The notes below the pieces were generated by a model that saw only the letters and a program-made list of their open reading frames with translations, made no database searches and had not been told where the DNA came from. This document shows, one piece after another, positions 1 to 8,779 of a stretch of 32,844 nucleotides of DNA; within the stretch, counting starts at the first letter, position 1, and the number at the start of each line of letters is the position of its first letter. Origin of the DNA: Gammaproteobacteria bacterium (lineage in GTDB: Bacteria; Pseudomonadota; Gammaproteobacteria; Pseudomonadales; Halieaceae); contig JAUHYL010000045.1 in assembly GCA_030426545.1 (NCBI GenBank), positions 1 through 32,844 of the forward strand, read 5' to 3'. The translations under genes and the position numbers were made by a program.

Positions 1-166
1 CATCGCTCTGTATGGAGTATTTGGACTCACCCATTACTATCGAGAGGCGGCAAACACCGCAACGCTCAACCGTGCCTTGCTGTATCTCATTCCCCTCGGC
101 GTCTATCTCATCACCGACCGCATGCTCCAGGCTTTTCGCCCGCAACGAATCGAAGATCAACAATAG
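1..166 (+). CDS. C-terminal end of an unknown membrane protein (partial)
   Basis: An open frame enters from the left edge and stops at the TAG at 164-166, giving 55 residues. They contain a hydrophobic stretch (around ALLYLIPLGVYLI) followed by a short basic tail, which fits the last membrane segment of an inner-membrane protein. The stop lies 33 bp before the cca start, so the two could be co-transcribed. The piece is too short for a family assignment and I do not recognise it. Confidence 0.5.
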   Translation, partial: IALYGVFGLTHYYREAANTATLNRALLYLIPLGVYLITDRMLQAFRPQRIEDQQ

Positions 167-199
167 CCCCATCGGAGCAGGCATCGGTAAACTCCGTTT

Positions 200-1456
200 A
201 TGGATATCTATCTCGTAGGTGGCGCGGTCCGCGACGCGTTGCTCGAATACCCCTTCACAGAACGGGACTGGGTCGTCGTTGGCGCGACGCCCGCAGATCT
301 GCTGGCCGAAGGCTTCACCCAGGTCGGCCGCGACTTCCCCGTGTTTTTGCACCCGCAGACCAAAGAGGAGTACGCCCTTGCGCGCACCGAGCGCAAACAG
401 GGCCACGGCTACCACGGCTTTGCGGTGCACGCCGACCCAGGTGTCACGCTCGAAGAGGACCTGCAGCGCCGCGACCTCACGATCAATGCCATGGCCCAGC
501 GCGACGATGGCACGGTAGTGGATCCCTTTGGTGGGCAACGGGATCTGGAACAGCGCGTGCTGCGGCACGTGTCACCGGCCTTTGTCGAAGACCCGTTGCG
601 GGTGCTGCGCGTCGCCCGCTTTGCGGCACGTTTTGCGCATCGCGGATTTACGGTCGCGCCCGAAACGCAGGACCTGATGCGCGAGATCGTGTCCCAGGGT
701 GAACTCGCACACCTGTCTGTGGAACGCATCTGGGTCGAAATGGAGCGGGCCTTGCGCGAGGCCGATCCCCAGGTGTTCGTGCAGGTGCTGCGAACCTGCG
801 GTGCCCTGAAGGCACTCATGCCCGAAGTGGAGGCCCTGTTCGGTGTTCCCCAGCGCGCCGAGCATCATCCCGAAGTGGATACAGGGGAACACCTGCTGCT
901 GGTGTTACAGCAGGCCGCGCGCCTTTGCCGGGAGCGTGACCGCCATGAGAGCCGTATAGTGTTCGCCGCGCTGACCCATGATCTGGGCAAGGGCATCACG
1001 CCCATTGATGTACTACCCAGCCACCGCGGTCACGAACATGCAGGCCTGCCGCTGGTCGAGGAACTCTGCCAGCGCCTGCGCGTACCCAATGACCACCGCC
1101 AGCTGGCATTGACGGTCTGCGAGCACCATCTGAACTGCCATCGCGCCCGGGAACTGCGTGCTGTCACGGTGCTCAGGCTGCTTGAGGCCACGAGCGCGCT
1201 GCGCGACGATGATCGCTTCGAGGCATTTTTGCTGGCCTGCGAGGCCGATGCGCGGGGACGACGGGGTTATGCCGACCGGCCTTATCCCCAGGCGGATTAT
1301 TTGCGTACGGCGCGCCTTGCTGCGCTCGAGGTGCGCGCCGCGGACGTACAACGCGAGGGTCTGCAGGGACCCGCGATTGGCGAAGCACTGCGTGCCGAGC
1401 GCGTGCGGCGCCTGAAAGCGCTGCGCCCCAAACTACAGGACGTGGCTACAGACTGA
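200..1456 (+). CDS. cca: Multifunctional CCA-adding tRNA nucleotidyltransferase
   Basis: Adds or repairs the 3'-terminal CCA of tRNAs in the cytoplasm from CTP and ATP. The N-terminus carries the polymerase-beta-type signature ([12 protein letters not shown], residues 4-15), the DFPVFLHP and [11 protein letters not shown] blocks, and [12 protein letters not shown]-terminal HD domain follows (THDLGKG near residue 260), which in the E. coli enzyme gives phosphatase and phosphodiesterase activity. The length of 418 aa matches the bacterial Cca family (E. coli 412 aa). The ATG at 200 gives the standard MxIYLVGG start. The carboxylate pair usually read as DxD is E21-R22-D23 here. The 3' end overlaps the convergent folK by 11 bp. 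Confidence 0.95.
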   Translation: MDIYLVGGAVRDALLEYPFTERDWVVVGATPADLLAEGFTQVGRDFPVFLHPQTKEEYALARTERKQGHGYHGFAVHADPGVTLEEDLQRRDLTINAMAQRDDGTVVDPFGGQRDLEQRVLRHVSPAFVEDPLRVLRVARFAARFAHRGFTVAPETQDLMREIVSQGELAHLSVERIWVEMERALREADPQVFVQVLRTCGALKALMPEVEALFGVPQRAEHHPEVDTGEHLLLVLQQAARLCRERDRHESRIVFAALTHDLGKGITPIDVLPSHRGHEHAGLPLVEELCQRLRVPNDHRQLALTVCEHHLNCHRARELRAVTVLRLLEATSALRDDDRFEAFLLACEADARGRRGYADRPYPQADYLRTARLAALEVRAADVQREGLQGPAIGEALRAERVRRLKALRPKLQDVATD

Positions 1457-1928
1457 CTTCGGTCAGCGCCAGCGCAGTCTGATCAAAACTCTGCCAGTGA
1501 TCGGCAAAGGTGCGACCGGTACCCGGATGACGGGCATCCGGTGCCAGTTCGGCCAGCGGGCGCAGCACAAAGGCCTGCGCGAGCACATCGTCGCGCGGCA
1601 GCACCACCCCATCGACCTCACCCGCGCACGCCCCGTACAACAGCAGGTCGATATCCAGCGTGCGATCACTGTAGCGCGTGGCATTGCGCGCCCGGCCGTG
1701 AGCGTACTCGATGTCCCGCAGCGTGCGCGCGAGCTCACCCACCGAAAGATCGGTCTCGGCCTGCACTACCAGGTTCCAGAAGGGGGCGCCATCGAAGCCC
1801 ACAGCGGCGCCCTCGTAAACAGCAGAGCAGCGCAGGGCACCGAGCAGTGCCCGCAATGCGTCCAGGCCAACGGCCAGATGATGCGCCGGTTGTACGTTGC
1901 TGCCCAGGCCCAGAAAAATGGCGGTCAT
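1446..1928 (-). CDS. folK: 2-amino-4-hydroxy-6-hydroxymethyldihydropteridine pyrophosphokinase
   Basis: Transfers pyrophosphate from ATP to 6-hydroxymethyl-7,8-dihydropterin in folate synthesis. The N-terminal FLGLGSN motif and the [12 protein letters not shown] signature (metal and substrate binding) are intact, and 160 aa is the normal size. Its ATG overlaps the stop of folB by a few bases, so the two folate genes are probably translated from one leftward message that starts with tsaD. Its tail overlaps the end of convergent cca. Confidence 0.95.
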   Translation of the reverse strand: MTAIFLGLGSNVQPAHHLAVGLDALRALLGALRCSAVYEGAAVGFDGAPFWNLVVQAETDLSVGELARTLRDIEYAHGRARNATRYSDRTLDIDLLLYGACAGEVDGVVLPRDDVLAQAFVLRPLAELAPDARHPGTGRTFADHWQSFDQTALALTEVSL

Positions 1929-2284
1929 GCGCTCGCAGTACCGCGCTCGATGCGCACAGCCACATACTCCGCCTCGGGCACCGCGCCGGGTTTGCGCAGC
2001 GTGAGCCGCAGCCAGCCTACGGCAAACTCACGCTGCAGCAGGTCGGCCAGCGCCGTAGCCAGGGCTTCGATGAGTTGAAACTTCGCTTCGACGGCAAACG
2101 CTCGCAACCGGGCGCTGACCGCCGCGTAGTCCAGTGCGTCCCGCACGTTGTCAGATTGGCCGGCGGGGGCCAGGTCCCAAGCCAGTTCCAGGTCCACCAG
2201 CAGGGTCTGGCGTACTTCGCGCTCCCAGCCGTAGACGCCGATCACCGTCTCGAGGGTCAGTCCCTGTATCAATACTCGATCCAT
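1925..2284 (-). CDS. folB: Dihydroneopterin aldolase
   Basis: Cleaves 7,8-dihydroneopterin to 6-hydroxymethyl-dihydropterin, the substrate of the neighbouring folK product. The protein (119 aa) starts [21 protein letters not shown], a typical FolB N-terminus with the catalytic Glu in the GVYGWERE block. It also has DNVRDALDYAAV and a conserved substrate-pocket lysine in the KPGAVP segment. The open frame extends upstream, but the ATG at 2284 is chosen by homology. It also shares one base with the tsaD stop (TGATG), indicating translational coupling. Confidence 0.93.
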   Translation of the reverse strand: MDRVLIQGLTLETVIGVYGWEREVRQTLLVDLELAWDLAPAGQSDNVRDALDYAAVSARLRAFAVEAKFQLIEALATALADLLQREFAVGWLRLTLRKPGAVPEAEYVAVRIERGTASA

Positions 2285-3333
2285 CAGCCTGCGGCTCCCG
2301 AGGCTTCCGTCAGGGGCGGCAGCTCGGTCATGGGCCAGCGCGGGCGCACCTGCACTTCGACGCCATCGCACTGCCCCGCCGCCAGGCGCTGGGCCCCGGC
2401 GTAGGCGATCATCGCGCCATTGTCTGTGCAGAACTCCATCGCCGGGTAATATACCTGGGCACCGCGGGCACCCAGGGCCTTCTGGAGCTGCGCGCGCAGA
2501 TTGCGGTTGGCACTCACGCCACCGGCCATCACCAGGCGACTGAGATGCTCCTGCTCCAGGGCCCGACGACACTTGATGACCAGGGTAGAGACCACGGCCT
2601 CTTCGAACGCCCGGGCCACATCTGCGCGATCCTGATCCGACAGCTCACCGTCAGCTTCGAGCTGCCGAATCGTGGTCAGGGTATGGGTTTTCAGACCGCT
2701 GAACGAAAAATCGAGGCCAGGGCGGTTGACCATGGGACGCGGGAAGTCAAACCGTTGCGGATCGCCTTCTGGCGCGAGCCGCGCAATATGCGGCCCACCC
2801 GGATACGGCAGCCCCAGCATCTTCGCCGCCTTGTCGAAGGCCTCTCCCGCGGCGTCATCCAGCGATTCGCCCAACATTCGATAACGCCCGATTCCATCAA
2901 CCCGCACCAACTGCGTATGGCCGCCCGATACCAGCAGGGCTACAAAGGGAAACTGCGGCGGATCCGCTTCCAGCATGGGCGCCAGTAGGTGGCCCTCCAT
3001 ATGGTGAACGCCCAGCGCGGGCACACCCCAGCCCCGCGCGAGTCCCCGCGCCAGCGTCGCCCCCACCATGAGGGCACCCATCAGGCCCGGGCCCGCCGTG
3101 TACGCCACACCTTCAATGGCTTGCGGTCCGCACTGGGCGTCAGACAGCACCTGCTCTACCAGCGGCAAGGTCTTGCGCACGTGATCGCGCGATGCCAGCT
3201 CAGGCACCACACCGCCGTACTCGGCGTGAACGTCCACCTGGCTGTACAGGGCGTGAGACAACAGCCCTTTCTCGGTGTCGTAGAGGGCGACACCGGTTTC
3301 ATCACAGGAGGTTTCGAGGCCAAGAATCAGCAT
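2284..3333 (-). CDS. tsaD: tRNA N6-threonylcarbamoyladenosine transferase subunit TsaD
   Basis: Catalytic subunit that transfers the threonylcarbamoyl group to A37 of ANN-decoding tRNAs, working with TsaB and TsaE. The ASKHA-fold markers are present: [11 protein letters not shown] at the start, H111 and H115 in HMEGH (metal ligands), [17 protein letters not shown], and the late [14 protein letters not shown] block. The length of 349 aa is standard. It heads the leftward tsaD-folB-folK run and is divergent from rpsU, as in many gammaproteobacteria. The tRNA-Ile in this window decodes an ANN codon and would be a substrate. Confidence 0.96.
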   Translation of the reverse strand: MLILGLETSCDETGVALYDTEKGLLSHALYSQVDVHAEYGGVVPELASRDHVRKTLPLVEQVLSDAQCGPQAIEGVAYTAGPGLMGALMVGATLARGLARGWGVPALGVHHMEGHLLAPMLEADPPQFPFVALLVSGGHTQLVRVDGIGRYRMLGESLDDAAGEAFDKAAKMLGLPYPGGPHIARLAPEGDPQRFDFPRPMVNRPGLDFSFSGLKTHTLTTIRQLEADGELSDQDRADVARAFEEAVVSTLVIKCRRALEQEHLSRLVMAGGVSANRNLRAQLQKALGARGAQVYYPAMEFCTDNGAMIAYAGAQRLAAGQCDGVEVQVRPRWPMTELPPLTEASGAAG

Positions 3334-3652
3334 GGTGGGGGGCCGGCGTTCGGTTCCGGTTGCAAAGATGCCGCATCATACGCCCGGGACGCTTTTCAAA
3401 TCCAGCGTCGAGGCACGCAGCCGGCAAACGGGCAGAAGCGCGCTGTTGCAGTGCCGGCTGTTGCGGGCGGTAGGAGACCGCCCCGGCGCGTCGTAGCGGG
3501 GCCGCCACAGGGGTGGCAAAACCCCACGGGAACGTTTAGAATGCGCGCCCTTTACCGGCTTTCCGCCGTCAGGCCGCTCGCGTTTTGGCATGGCCACGGC
3601 GCAGTCCCGAAGGGAAAAGCTGAACATTATCAACAAGATAAGGAAGGACTGA
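3334..3652. promoter_or_regulatory. Divergent intergenic region between tsaD and rpsU
   Basis: 319 bp with no convincing gene. It must hold the promoters of tsaD (leftward) and of the rpsU-dnaG-rpoD operon (rightward). For rpsU the best -10 candidate is TAGAAT at 3537-3542, with a weak -35 (TGGCAA at 3514-3519, 17-bp spacer). An AAGGA ribosome-binding site lies at about 3641-3645 before the rpsU ATG. Open frames crossing here lack coding character. Confidence 0.4.
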
Positions 3653-3868
3653 ATGCCCTCCATCAAGGTCAAAGAAAACGAGCCCTTCGACGTAGCGCTG
3701 CGTCGTTTCAAGCGCTCCTGCGAAAAGGCTGGCGTTCTGGCCGAAGTTCGCAAGCGCGAGCACTACGAGAAACCTACTACAGTGCGCAAACGTGCCGGTG
3801 CGGCCGCCGTAAAGCGACACCTCAAAAAGCTCTCTCGCGAGAATCGCAAGCGCGTCAGACTGTACTGA
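3653..3868 (+). CDS. rpsU: 30S ribosomal protein S21
   Basis: Small-subunit ribosomal protein involved in translation initiation. The 71-residue sequence begins [21 protein letters not shown], contains CEKAG, and ends in the lysine/arginine-rich helix [19 protein letters not shown], all typical of S21. An AAGGA site sits just upstream of the ATG. It is the first gene of the macromolecular-synthesis operon and is followed after 81 bp by the YqeY-domain gene. Confidence 0.97.
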   Translation: MPSIKVKENEPFDVALRRFKRSCEKAGVLAEVRKREHYEKPTTVRKRAGAAAVKRHLKKLSRENRKRVRLY

Positions 3869-3949
3869 TCACTCCCTTGATCGCAGCGACAGCCCATTGC
3901 TCAACGCCTCGACCCGCGCAAATTCCTGCGCTCAACGTCTGACCGTTTC

Positions 3950-4417
3950 ATGAGCGACGACGTCTCCCCGGCAACACTCGCAGAAACACTCCGCGCGGCT
4001 CAGAAAGCCGCCATGAAAGCCCGCGAGAAAGAACGACTGGCCACCATCCGGCTAATTCTGTCTGAATTCAAGCGCATCGAAGTCGATGAGCGCATTGAGA
4101 TTGATGATACTCGGGCACTGTCCATACTCGACAAAATGGTCAAACAACGACGCGATTCGGTTGAGCAATACGAAAACGCCGGACGCGATGATCTGGCAGA
4201 GCGAGAAAAAGCCGAAATCGTCATCATCCAGGAATACCTGCCCGAACAGATGAGCGAAGCGGACATCAATGCGCTCATTGATGAGGCACTGGCAGCGACG
4301 GAGGCCACAGGTATGGCCGCCATGGGCCCGGTGATGGGGCAACTCAAGCCCCGCCTGCAGGGTCGCGCCGACATGGGCGCCGTCAGCGCGCTGGTCAAGG
4401 CCCGGCTGCAGGGCTGA
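3950..4417 (+). CDS. GatB/YqeY-domain protein
   Basis: 155 residues matching the stand-alone YqeY family, which resembles the tRNA-binding tail domain of GatB. Visible features are the helical N-terminus with MKAREKERLATIRLILSEFK, the REKAEIVIIQEYLPEQMSE block, and a C-terminal GxVMGxLKP-like segment (GPVMGQLKPRLQGRADM). The family's function in bacteria is not settled, although a link to aminoacyl-tRNA handling is often assumed. It is commonly placed between rpsU and dnaG in gammaproteobacteria and is probably co-transcribed with them. Confidence 0.9.
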   Translation: MSDDVSPATLAETLRAAQKAAMKAREKERLATIRLILSEFKRIEVDERIEIDDTRALSILDKMVKQRRDSVEQYENAGRDDLAEREKAEIVIIQEYLPEQMSEADINALIDEALAATEATGMAAMGPVMGQLKPRLQGRADMGAVSALVKARLQG

Positions 4418-4612
4418 CCCGGACGTTTCACGCCGGGAGTAATCCGGGAGTTCCATCGAATCCTTTACCCGGCCCGCAAGGGCGCCAGGGCCATACCGCT
4501 AACCAGCGCCAGGATTCCTTCCACTGCGCCGTCCCTGAAATCCAAAGCGGCTAAAAATACCCGCGCCAGAAGAATGGCGTTAGACTAACCAGCCAATCTT
4601 GAGCAGGACCGC

Positions 4613-6502
4613 ATGGCCGGATTGATCCCACAGGCTTTCCTCGACGACCTACTGGATCGCGTCGACATCGTCGAGGTGATAGACCGCCGTCTCAAGCTAA
4701 GAAAAACCGGTAAAAACTACTCCGCCCGCTGCCCTTTTCACGACGAAAAAACGCCCTCTTTCAGCGTCAACCCGGACAAGCAGTTCTACTACTGTTTCGG
4801 CTGCGGAGCCGGCGGTAACGCCATCGGCTTCGTGATGGAATACGACAACATCGAATTTCCCCAGGCCGTAGAACTACTGGCCGGAAACCTCGGGCTGGAC
4901 GTTCCCCGCGAACCGGGTCGCGGTGGGCCGCAGAGTGAACAACAGGCATCCAGCAACAAACCGCTGTACGCACTGATGGAGCAGGCATCGCGCTACTACC
5001 AGCAGCAACTGCGCCAGCACCCGCACAGGGAGCAGGCCGTTAAATACCTGAAGGGGCGCGGTTTGAGTGGCGAGATAGCCGCCCGGTTTCAGCTCGGCCT
5101 GGCGCCACCCGGCTGGGACAATTTGCTACAGGCGCTGGCAAAAACCGACGAGCAGCGCGACGATCTGGTGAAAGCCGGCATGCTGGTGGCCAGCGAAAAG
5201 GGCAAAATCTACGACCGTTTTCGCGAGCGGATCATGTTTCCCATCCGCGACAGGCGCGGGCGCGTGATCGCTTTTGGCGGCCGCGTCCTCGGCGATGACA
5301 AACCCAAATACCTGAACTCGCCAGAAACGGACATCTTCCACAAGGGCCGGGAACTCTATGGCCTGTACGAGGCACGCCAGGCCAATCGCAACCTGGAACG
5401 TATTGTTGTCGTTGAGGGCTACATGGATGTGATTGCCCTGGCGCAGCACGGCATCACCTACGCCACCGCCACACTGGGTACCGCCACCAGCAGTGCGCAC
5501 CTCGAACGCATCTATCGACTCTGTCCCGAAGTGGTTTTTTGCTTCGACGGCGACGAGGCCGGACGCAAAGCCGCCATCCGCGCTCTGGAGGCCACCCTGC
5601 CCTGTATGGAAGACGGGCGCCAGGCGCGCTTCCTGTTCCTGCCCGAGGGTCAGGATCCGGACGATGCGGTACGCAGCGGCGGCAAGGGGCACTTCGAAAC
5701 GCTGATGGCCGGCGCCCGGCCCCTGGAGAGCTTTCTTTTCGACACCGTCTCCAATGGACTGGACATGGACAGCCTGGACGGCCGCGCGCGCATGAGCAAG
5801 CTCGCCCTGCCCTACATCCGCATGCTGCCCGAAGGCGTCTTCCAGCAGCTGATGTACCAGGCACTGGCCGAACGTACAGGGCTGGAACTGAGCAGTCTTA
5901 TGGCTCTGGAAGCGCCGCCGCCAGCGCCGCTGAGCGAAGAGCCGCCCGACACCATCGAGCCTTACTACGACACCGGGCCACCGCCGGACTTTGATCAGTC
6001 TGCCCCGGTGATGGAGGAAGCCGAAGACCAGCCGCCAGCGCGCAAACCGCCCCCGAGGGGATTCTCCAACCTGTGCCAGAAAGCGATGGCGCTGTTGCTG
6101 CACCAGCCCAATGTTGCCCGCCTGGTTGAGCCCGGCGAACTGCGCGAGTTGGAGGGCGAGGACGGCAACATGCTGCTGGAGCTGCTGGGACTGCTGCATC
6201 GCCGTCCGGAGTCGAGCACCGCCATGCTGCTGGGGCACTGGTACGGCACGCCCCAGGGCGATCTGCTGAGCAGACTGGCAGGTCAGGAGCGGGTCATACC
6301 TACCGAGGGCATCGAAGGGGAGTTTCGCGACACCATCACGCGCCTCGTGCAGGACCTTCCCCACCACTCTAAATTGGCCGCTCAGGTCGACAAACTGAAA
6401 CACACGAACTACGCTGAAGTGAGCGAGCTGGAGAAGCAGCGACTGAGAGAACTGCTGCAGGAAAAAGTGCAGCGGGATGCCAGTCGCAACAAGCCCCGGT
6501 AG
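4613..6502 (+). CDS. dnaG: DNA primase
   Basis: Synthesises RNA primers at the replication fork and is recruited by DnaB helicase. The N-terminal CHC2 zinc finger is intact (C40, H43, C61, C64). The catalytic core follows, with a TOPRIM domain containing VVVEGYMDV and the CFDGDEAG acidic motif around residues 265-320. The C-terminal third is the DnaB-binding helical region, reached through a Pro/Glu-rich linker near residues 430-480. The length of 629 aa is near the usual size. The 195 bp before the ATG have only a weak -10-like TAGACT and no strong ribosome-binding site. Confidence 0.96.
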   Translation: MAGLIPQAFLDDLLDRVDIVEVIDRRLKLRKTGKNYSARCPFHDEKTPSFSVNPDKQFYYCFGCGAGGNAIGFVMEYDNIEFPQAVELLAGNLGLDVPREPGRGGPQSEQQASSNKPLYALMEQASRYYQQQLRQHPHREQAVKYLKGRGLSGEIAARFQLGLAPPGWDNLLQALAKTDEQRDDLVKAGMLVASEKGKIYDRFRERIMFPIRDRRGRVIAFGGRVLGDDKPKYLNSPETDIFHKGRELYGLYEARQANRNLERIVVVEGYMDVIALAQHGITYATATLGTATSSAHLERIYRLCPEVVFCFDGDEAGRKAAIRALEATLPCMEDGRQARFLFLPEGQDPDDAVRSGGKGHFETLMAGARPLESFLFDTVSNGLDMDSLDGRARMSKLALPYIRMLPEGVFQQLMYQALAERTGLELSSLMALEAPPPAPLSEEPPDTIEPYYDTGPPPDFDQSAPVMEEAEDQPPARKPPPRGFSNLCQKAMALLLHQPNVARLVEPGELRELEGEDGNMLLELLGLLHRRPESSTAMLLGHWYGTPQGDLLSRLAGQERVIPTEGIEGEFRDTITRLVQDLPHHSKLAAQVDKLKHTNYAEVSELEKQRLRELLQEKVQRDASRNKPR

Positions 6503-6834
6503 CCCGCAGTATCCGGCGACAGGCTCTGTCGTACGCGCGACCATCCGGCCCCTAACCCACACAGCCCCGGCAAGTGGGTCAGCCTGAAGCGAGTGGGAAG
6601 ACCCCTGGCTCTGCCGGCGCCCCAGGCGACAGCGAGGCCACCTCACCCGCACCACAGGCCTGGGCAAATTTACGGCGAATTTTCTAGCCTGAATCGGGTC
6701 TAAACGAGTGATTTCACGGGAAATTTCAATGATTTCTGGTAGGTAGGCCGTGTTTTTCCGGGTATAATCGCCCGCTTATTTTTGACCACGAACTTTACGT
6801 TCCAGAACTTTACAATCCATAGGTGTCAGCTTAC
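6503..6834 (+). promoter_or_regulatory. dnaG-rpoD intergenic region
   Basis: 332 bp without a gene. Just after dnaG is a perfect 6-bp hairpin, CGACAG-gct-CTGTCG (6517-6531), with no following U run, so it is more like an mRNA processing or stabilising element than a terminator. The last 170 bp turn A/T-rich and hold the -10 box of an rpoD promoter. E. coli also processes mRNA between dnaG and rpoD, but equivalence here is inference. Confidence 0.45.
6763..6768 (+). promoter_or_regulatory. -10 element of an rpoD promoter
   Basis: A perfect TATAAT lies about 65 bp upstream of the rpoD ATG, in an A/T-rich segment. No good -35 is seen at 16-18 bp upstream (the bases at 6740-6745 are TAGGTA), so it may depend on an activator or on a downstream discriminator. 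Confidence 0.5.
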
Positions 6835-8658
6835 ATGACAGACGTTGCCAAGCAACAATCACGCCTGAAGGACCTGATCGCCCGCGGCAAAGAGCAGGGT
6901 TATCTCACCTACTCCGAGGTGAACGACCACCTGCCCCAGGATATTTCCGATCCGGACCAGGTCGAAGACATCATCCAGATGATCAACGATTTGGGAATTC
7001 AGGTTTTTGAATCTGCCCCCGATGCAGACGAACTTCTCATGGCAGAGGGTGATTCCTCAGCCGACGATATCGCAGCCGCGGAAGCCGCAGCAGCCCTTGC
7101 TGCAGTGGAAACCGAAGCCGGCCGCACCACAGATCCGGTACGCATGTACATGCGCGAAATGGGCACGGTGGAGCTGCTGACCCGCGAGGGCGAGATCGTC
7201 ATCGCCAAGCGCATTGAAGAGGGCATCCGCGAAATGCTCTCTGCGCTGGCGCTGTATCCCGGCGCAGTGAAGGCCGTGATCGACGAGTACGACCTTGTCG
7301 CCAAGGAAGAGCGTCGCCTGGCAGACATCCTCGTCGGCTATCTCGACCCGACAGAAAACGTACCCTCCGCCGCAGAGATCGCGGAAAACGCCACAAATGC
7401 GGCCAACAAGAAGAACGACGATGACGACGAAGATGAAGTCGACACCGGCCCCGATCCCGTTGAGGCGAAAAAGCGCTTTACAGCAATCAAGCGGCAGTAC
7501 AACAAGACTGAGAAAGCCATCGCCGCCAAGGGTCGTCAGGACAAAACCAGCATCAAGGAGATGGAAAAGCTCGGCGAGCTGTTCAAGTTCCTCAAACTGA
7601 CGCCTCGCGTTCAGGATCCGCTCACCGACACCCCGCGCAACCTGCTGATGGCCATACGCGACCAGGAGCGCGAGATCATGCGCATCGCGGTCAAGGAATG
7701 TGGCATGCCGCGCAAGGATTTCATCGCCTCTTACCAGGGCAGCGAATCGGATGTGCGCTGGGTAGGACGCAATGCGCGCAAAAAGGACTATGGCCCGAAG
7801 CTGTCAGCGCAGAAAGAGATCATCCAGCGCCTGCAACGGCGTATCGCGGCAGTTGAAGAACGCAGCGGTCTGAGCGTTGGCGAGATCAAGGAGATCAATC
7901 GTCGCATGTCCATGGGCGAAGCCCGGGCACGCCGCGCCAAGAAGGAAATGGTTGAGGCCAACCTGCGCCTGGTTATCTCCATCGCCAAGAAATATACCAA
8001 CCGCGGTCTGCAGTTTCTCGACCTCATCCAGGAGGGCAACATCGGCCTGATGAAAGCGGTCGACAAGTTCGAGTACCGCCGCGGTTACAAGTTCTCAACC
8101 TATGCCACCTGGTGGATTCGCCAGGCGATAACCCGCTCGATCGCAGACCAGGCGCGAACTATTCGTATCCCGGTTCACATGATCGAGACCATCAACAAGC
8201 TCAACCGTATTTCCCGACAGATGCTGCAGGAAATGGGCCGCGAGCCCACACCGGAAGAGCTGGGTGAGCGCATGGACATGCCTGAAGACAAGGTGCGCAA
8301 GGTGCTGAAGATCGCCAAGGAGCCTATCTCCATGGAGACGCCGATCGGCGACGATGAAGATTCGCACCTGGGTGACTTCATTGAGGATCACACGATCCAC
8401 TCGCCGGTTGACGCCGCCACCGGCCAGGGCCTGCAGGAAGCGACCAAGGATGTACTCGCCGGCCTCACGGCACGCGAGGCCAAGGTACTGCGCATGCGTT
8501 TCGGTATCGACATGAATACCGACCACACGCTGGAAGAAGTGGGCAAGCAGTTTGATGTAACCCGCGAGCGCATTCGCCAGATTGAGGCGAAGGCACTGCG
8601 CAAGCTGCGCCACCCAACGCGGTCAGACTACCTGCGCAGCTTCCTGGACGAAAACTAG
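6835..8658 (+). CDS. rpoD: RNA polymerase sigma factor RpoD (sigma-70)
   Basis: Primary sigma factor. Region 1.1 is at the N-terminus ([21 protein letters not shown]). Region 1.2 contains [21 protein letters not shown]. An acidic non-conserved insert with a run of Asp/Glu follows. Regions 2.1-2.4 include the [19 protein letters not shown] and [13 protein letters not shown] blocks. Regions 3 and 4 end with the helix-turn-helix [22 protein letters not shown] four codons upstream (6823) would also be in frame. The ATG at 6835 is preferred because AGGTG at 6821-6825 is correctly spaced for it. It is the last gene of the rpsU-dnaG-rpoD operon. Confidence 0.97.
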   Translation: MTDVAKQQSRLKDLIARGKEQGYLTYSEVNDHLPQDISDPDQVEDIIQMINDLGIQVFESAPDADELLMAEGDSSADDIAAAEAAAALAAVETEAGRTTDPVRMYMREMGTVELLTREGEIVIAKRIEEGIREMLSALALYPGAVKAVIDEYDLVAKEERRLADILVGYLDPTENVPSAAEIAENATNAANKKNDDDDEDEVDTGPDPVEAKKRFTAIKRQYNKTEKAIAAKGRQDKTSIKEMEKLGELFKFLKLTPRVQDPLTDTPRNLLMAIRDQEREIMRIAVKECGMPRKDFIASYQGSESDVRWVGRNARKKDYGPKLSAQKEIIQRLQRRIAAVEERSGLSVGEIKEINRRMSMGEARARRAKKEMVEANLRLVISIAKKYTNRGLQFLDLIQEGNIGLMKAVDKFEYRRGYKFSTYATWWIRQAITRSIADQARTIRIPVHMIETINKLNRISRQMLQEMGREPTPEELGERMDMPEDKVRKVLKIAKEPISMETPIGDDEDSHLGDFIEDHTIHSPVDAATGQGLQEATKDVLAGLTAREAKVLRMRFGIDMNTDHTLEEVGKQFDVTRERIRQIEAKALRKLRHPTRSDYLRSFLDEN

Positions 8659-8673
8659 GCACAACACCACACC

Positions 8674-8698
8674 GGGCGGCGGTTCCACCACCGCCCTT
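8674..8698 (+). terminator. Terminator-like hairpin after rpoD
   Basis: GGGCGG (8674-8679) pairs with CCGCCC (8691-8696). Three further inner pairs follow beyond one C/A mismatch, with a 3-nt loop. The U tract after it is weak (TTGCTATT). It lies 16 bp after the rpoD stop and separates the operon from the next gene. Confidence 0.5.
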
Positions 8699-8779
8699 GC
8701 TATTCCCTGAAAGACACAGCTTCCCGCTAACCTTGGAGCGCCAAACCTCCCCGTCCAACCTTTCATCGGAGACTTTGCA

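Noticed and set aside
1541-2988. Long plus-strand frames over folK, folB and tsaD
   Set aside because: They are antisense to three well-supported genes, and the products are Arg/Pro/Ala-rich without domain features.
2989-3942. 317-codon plus-strand frame from tsaD across rpsU
   Set aside because: It overlaps the tsaD 5' end in antisense and rpsU in another frame, and its product lacks any protein-like pattern.
5126-6667. A 513-codon open frame on the minus strand across dnaG
   Set aside because: It lies antisense to the clearly conserved dnaG, has no ribosome-binding site, and its product has no recognisable motif. It reflects GC-rich codon bias.
6823-6834. GTG start for rpoD
   Set aside because: AGGTG at 6821-6825 fits the ATG at 6835, and the GTG would overlap that site.
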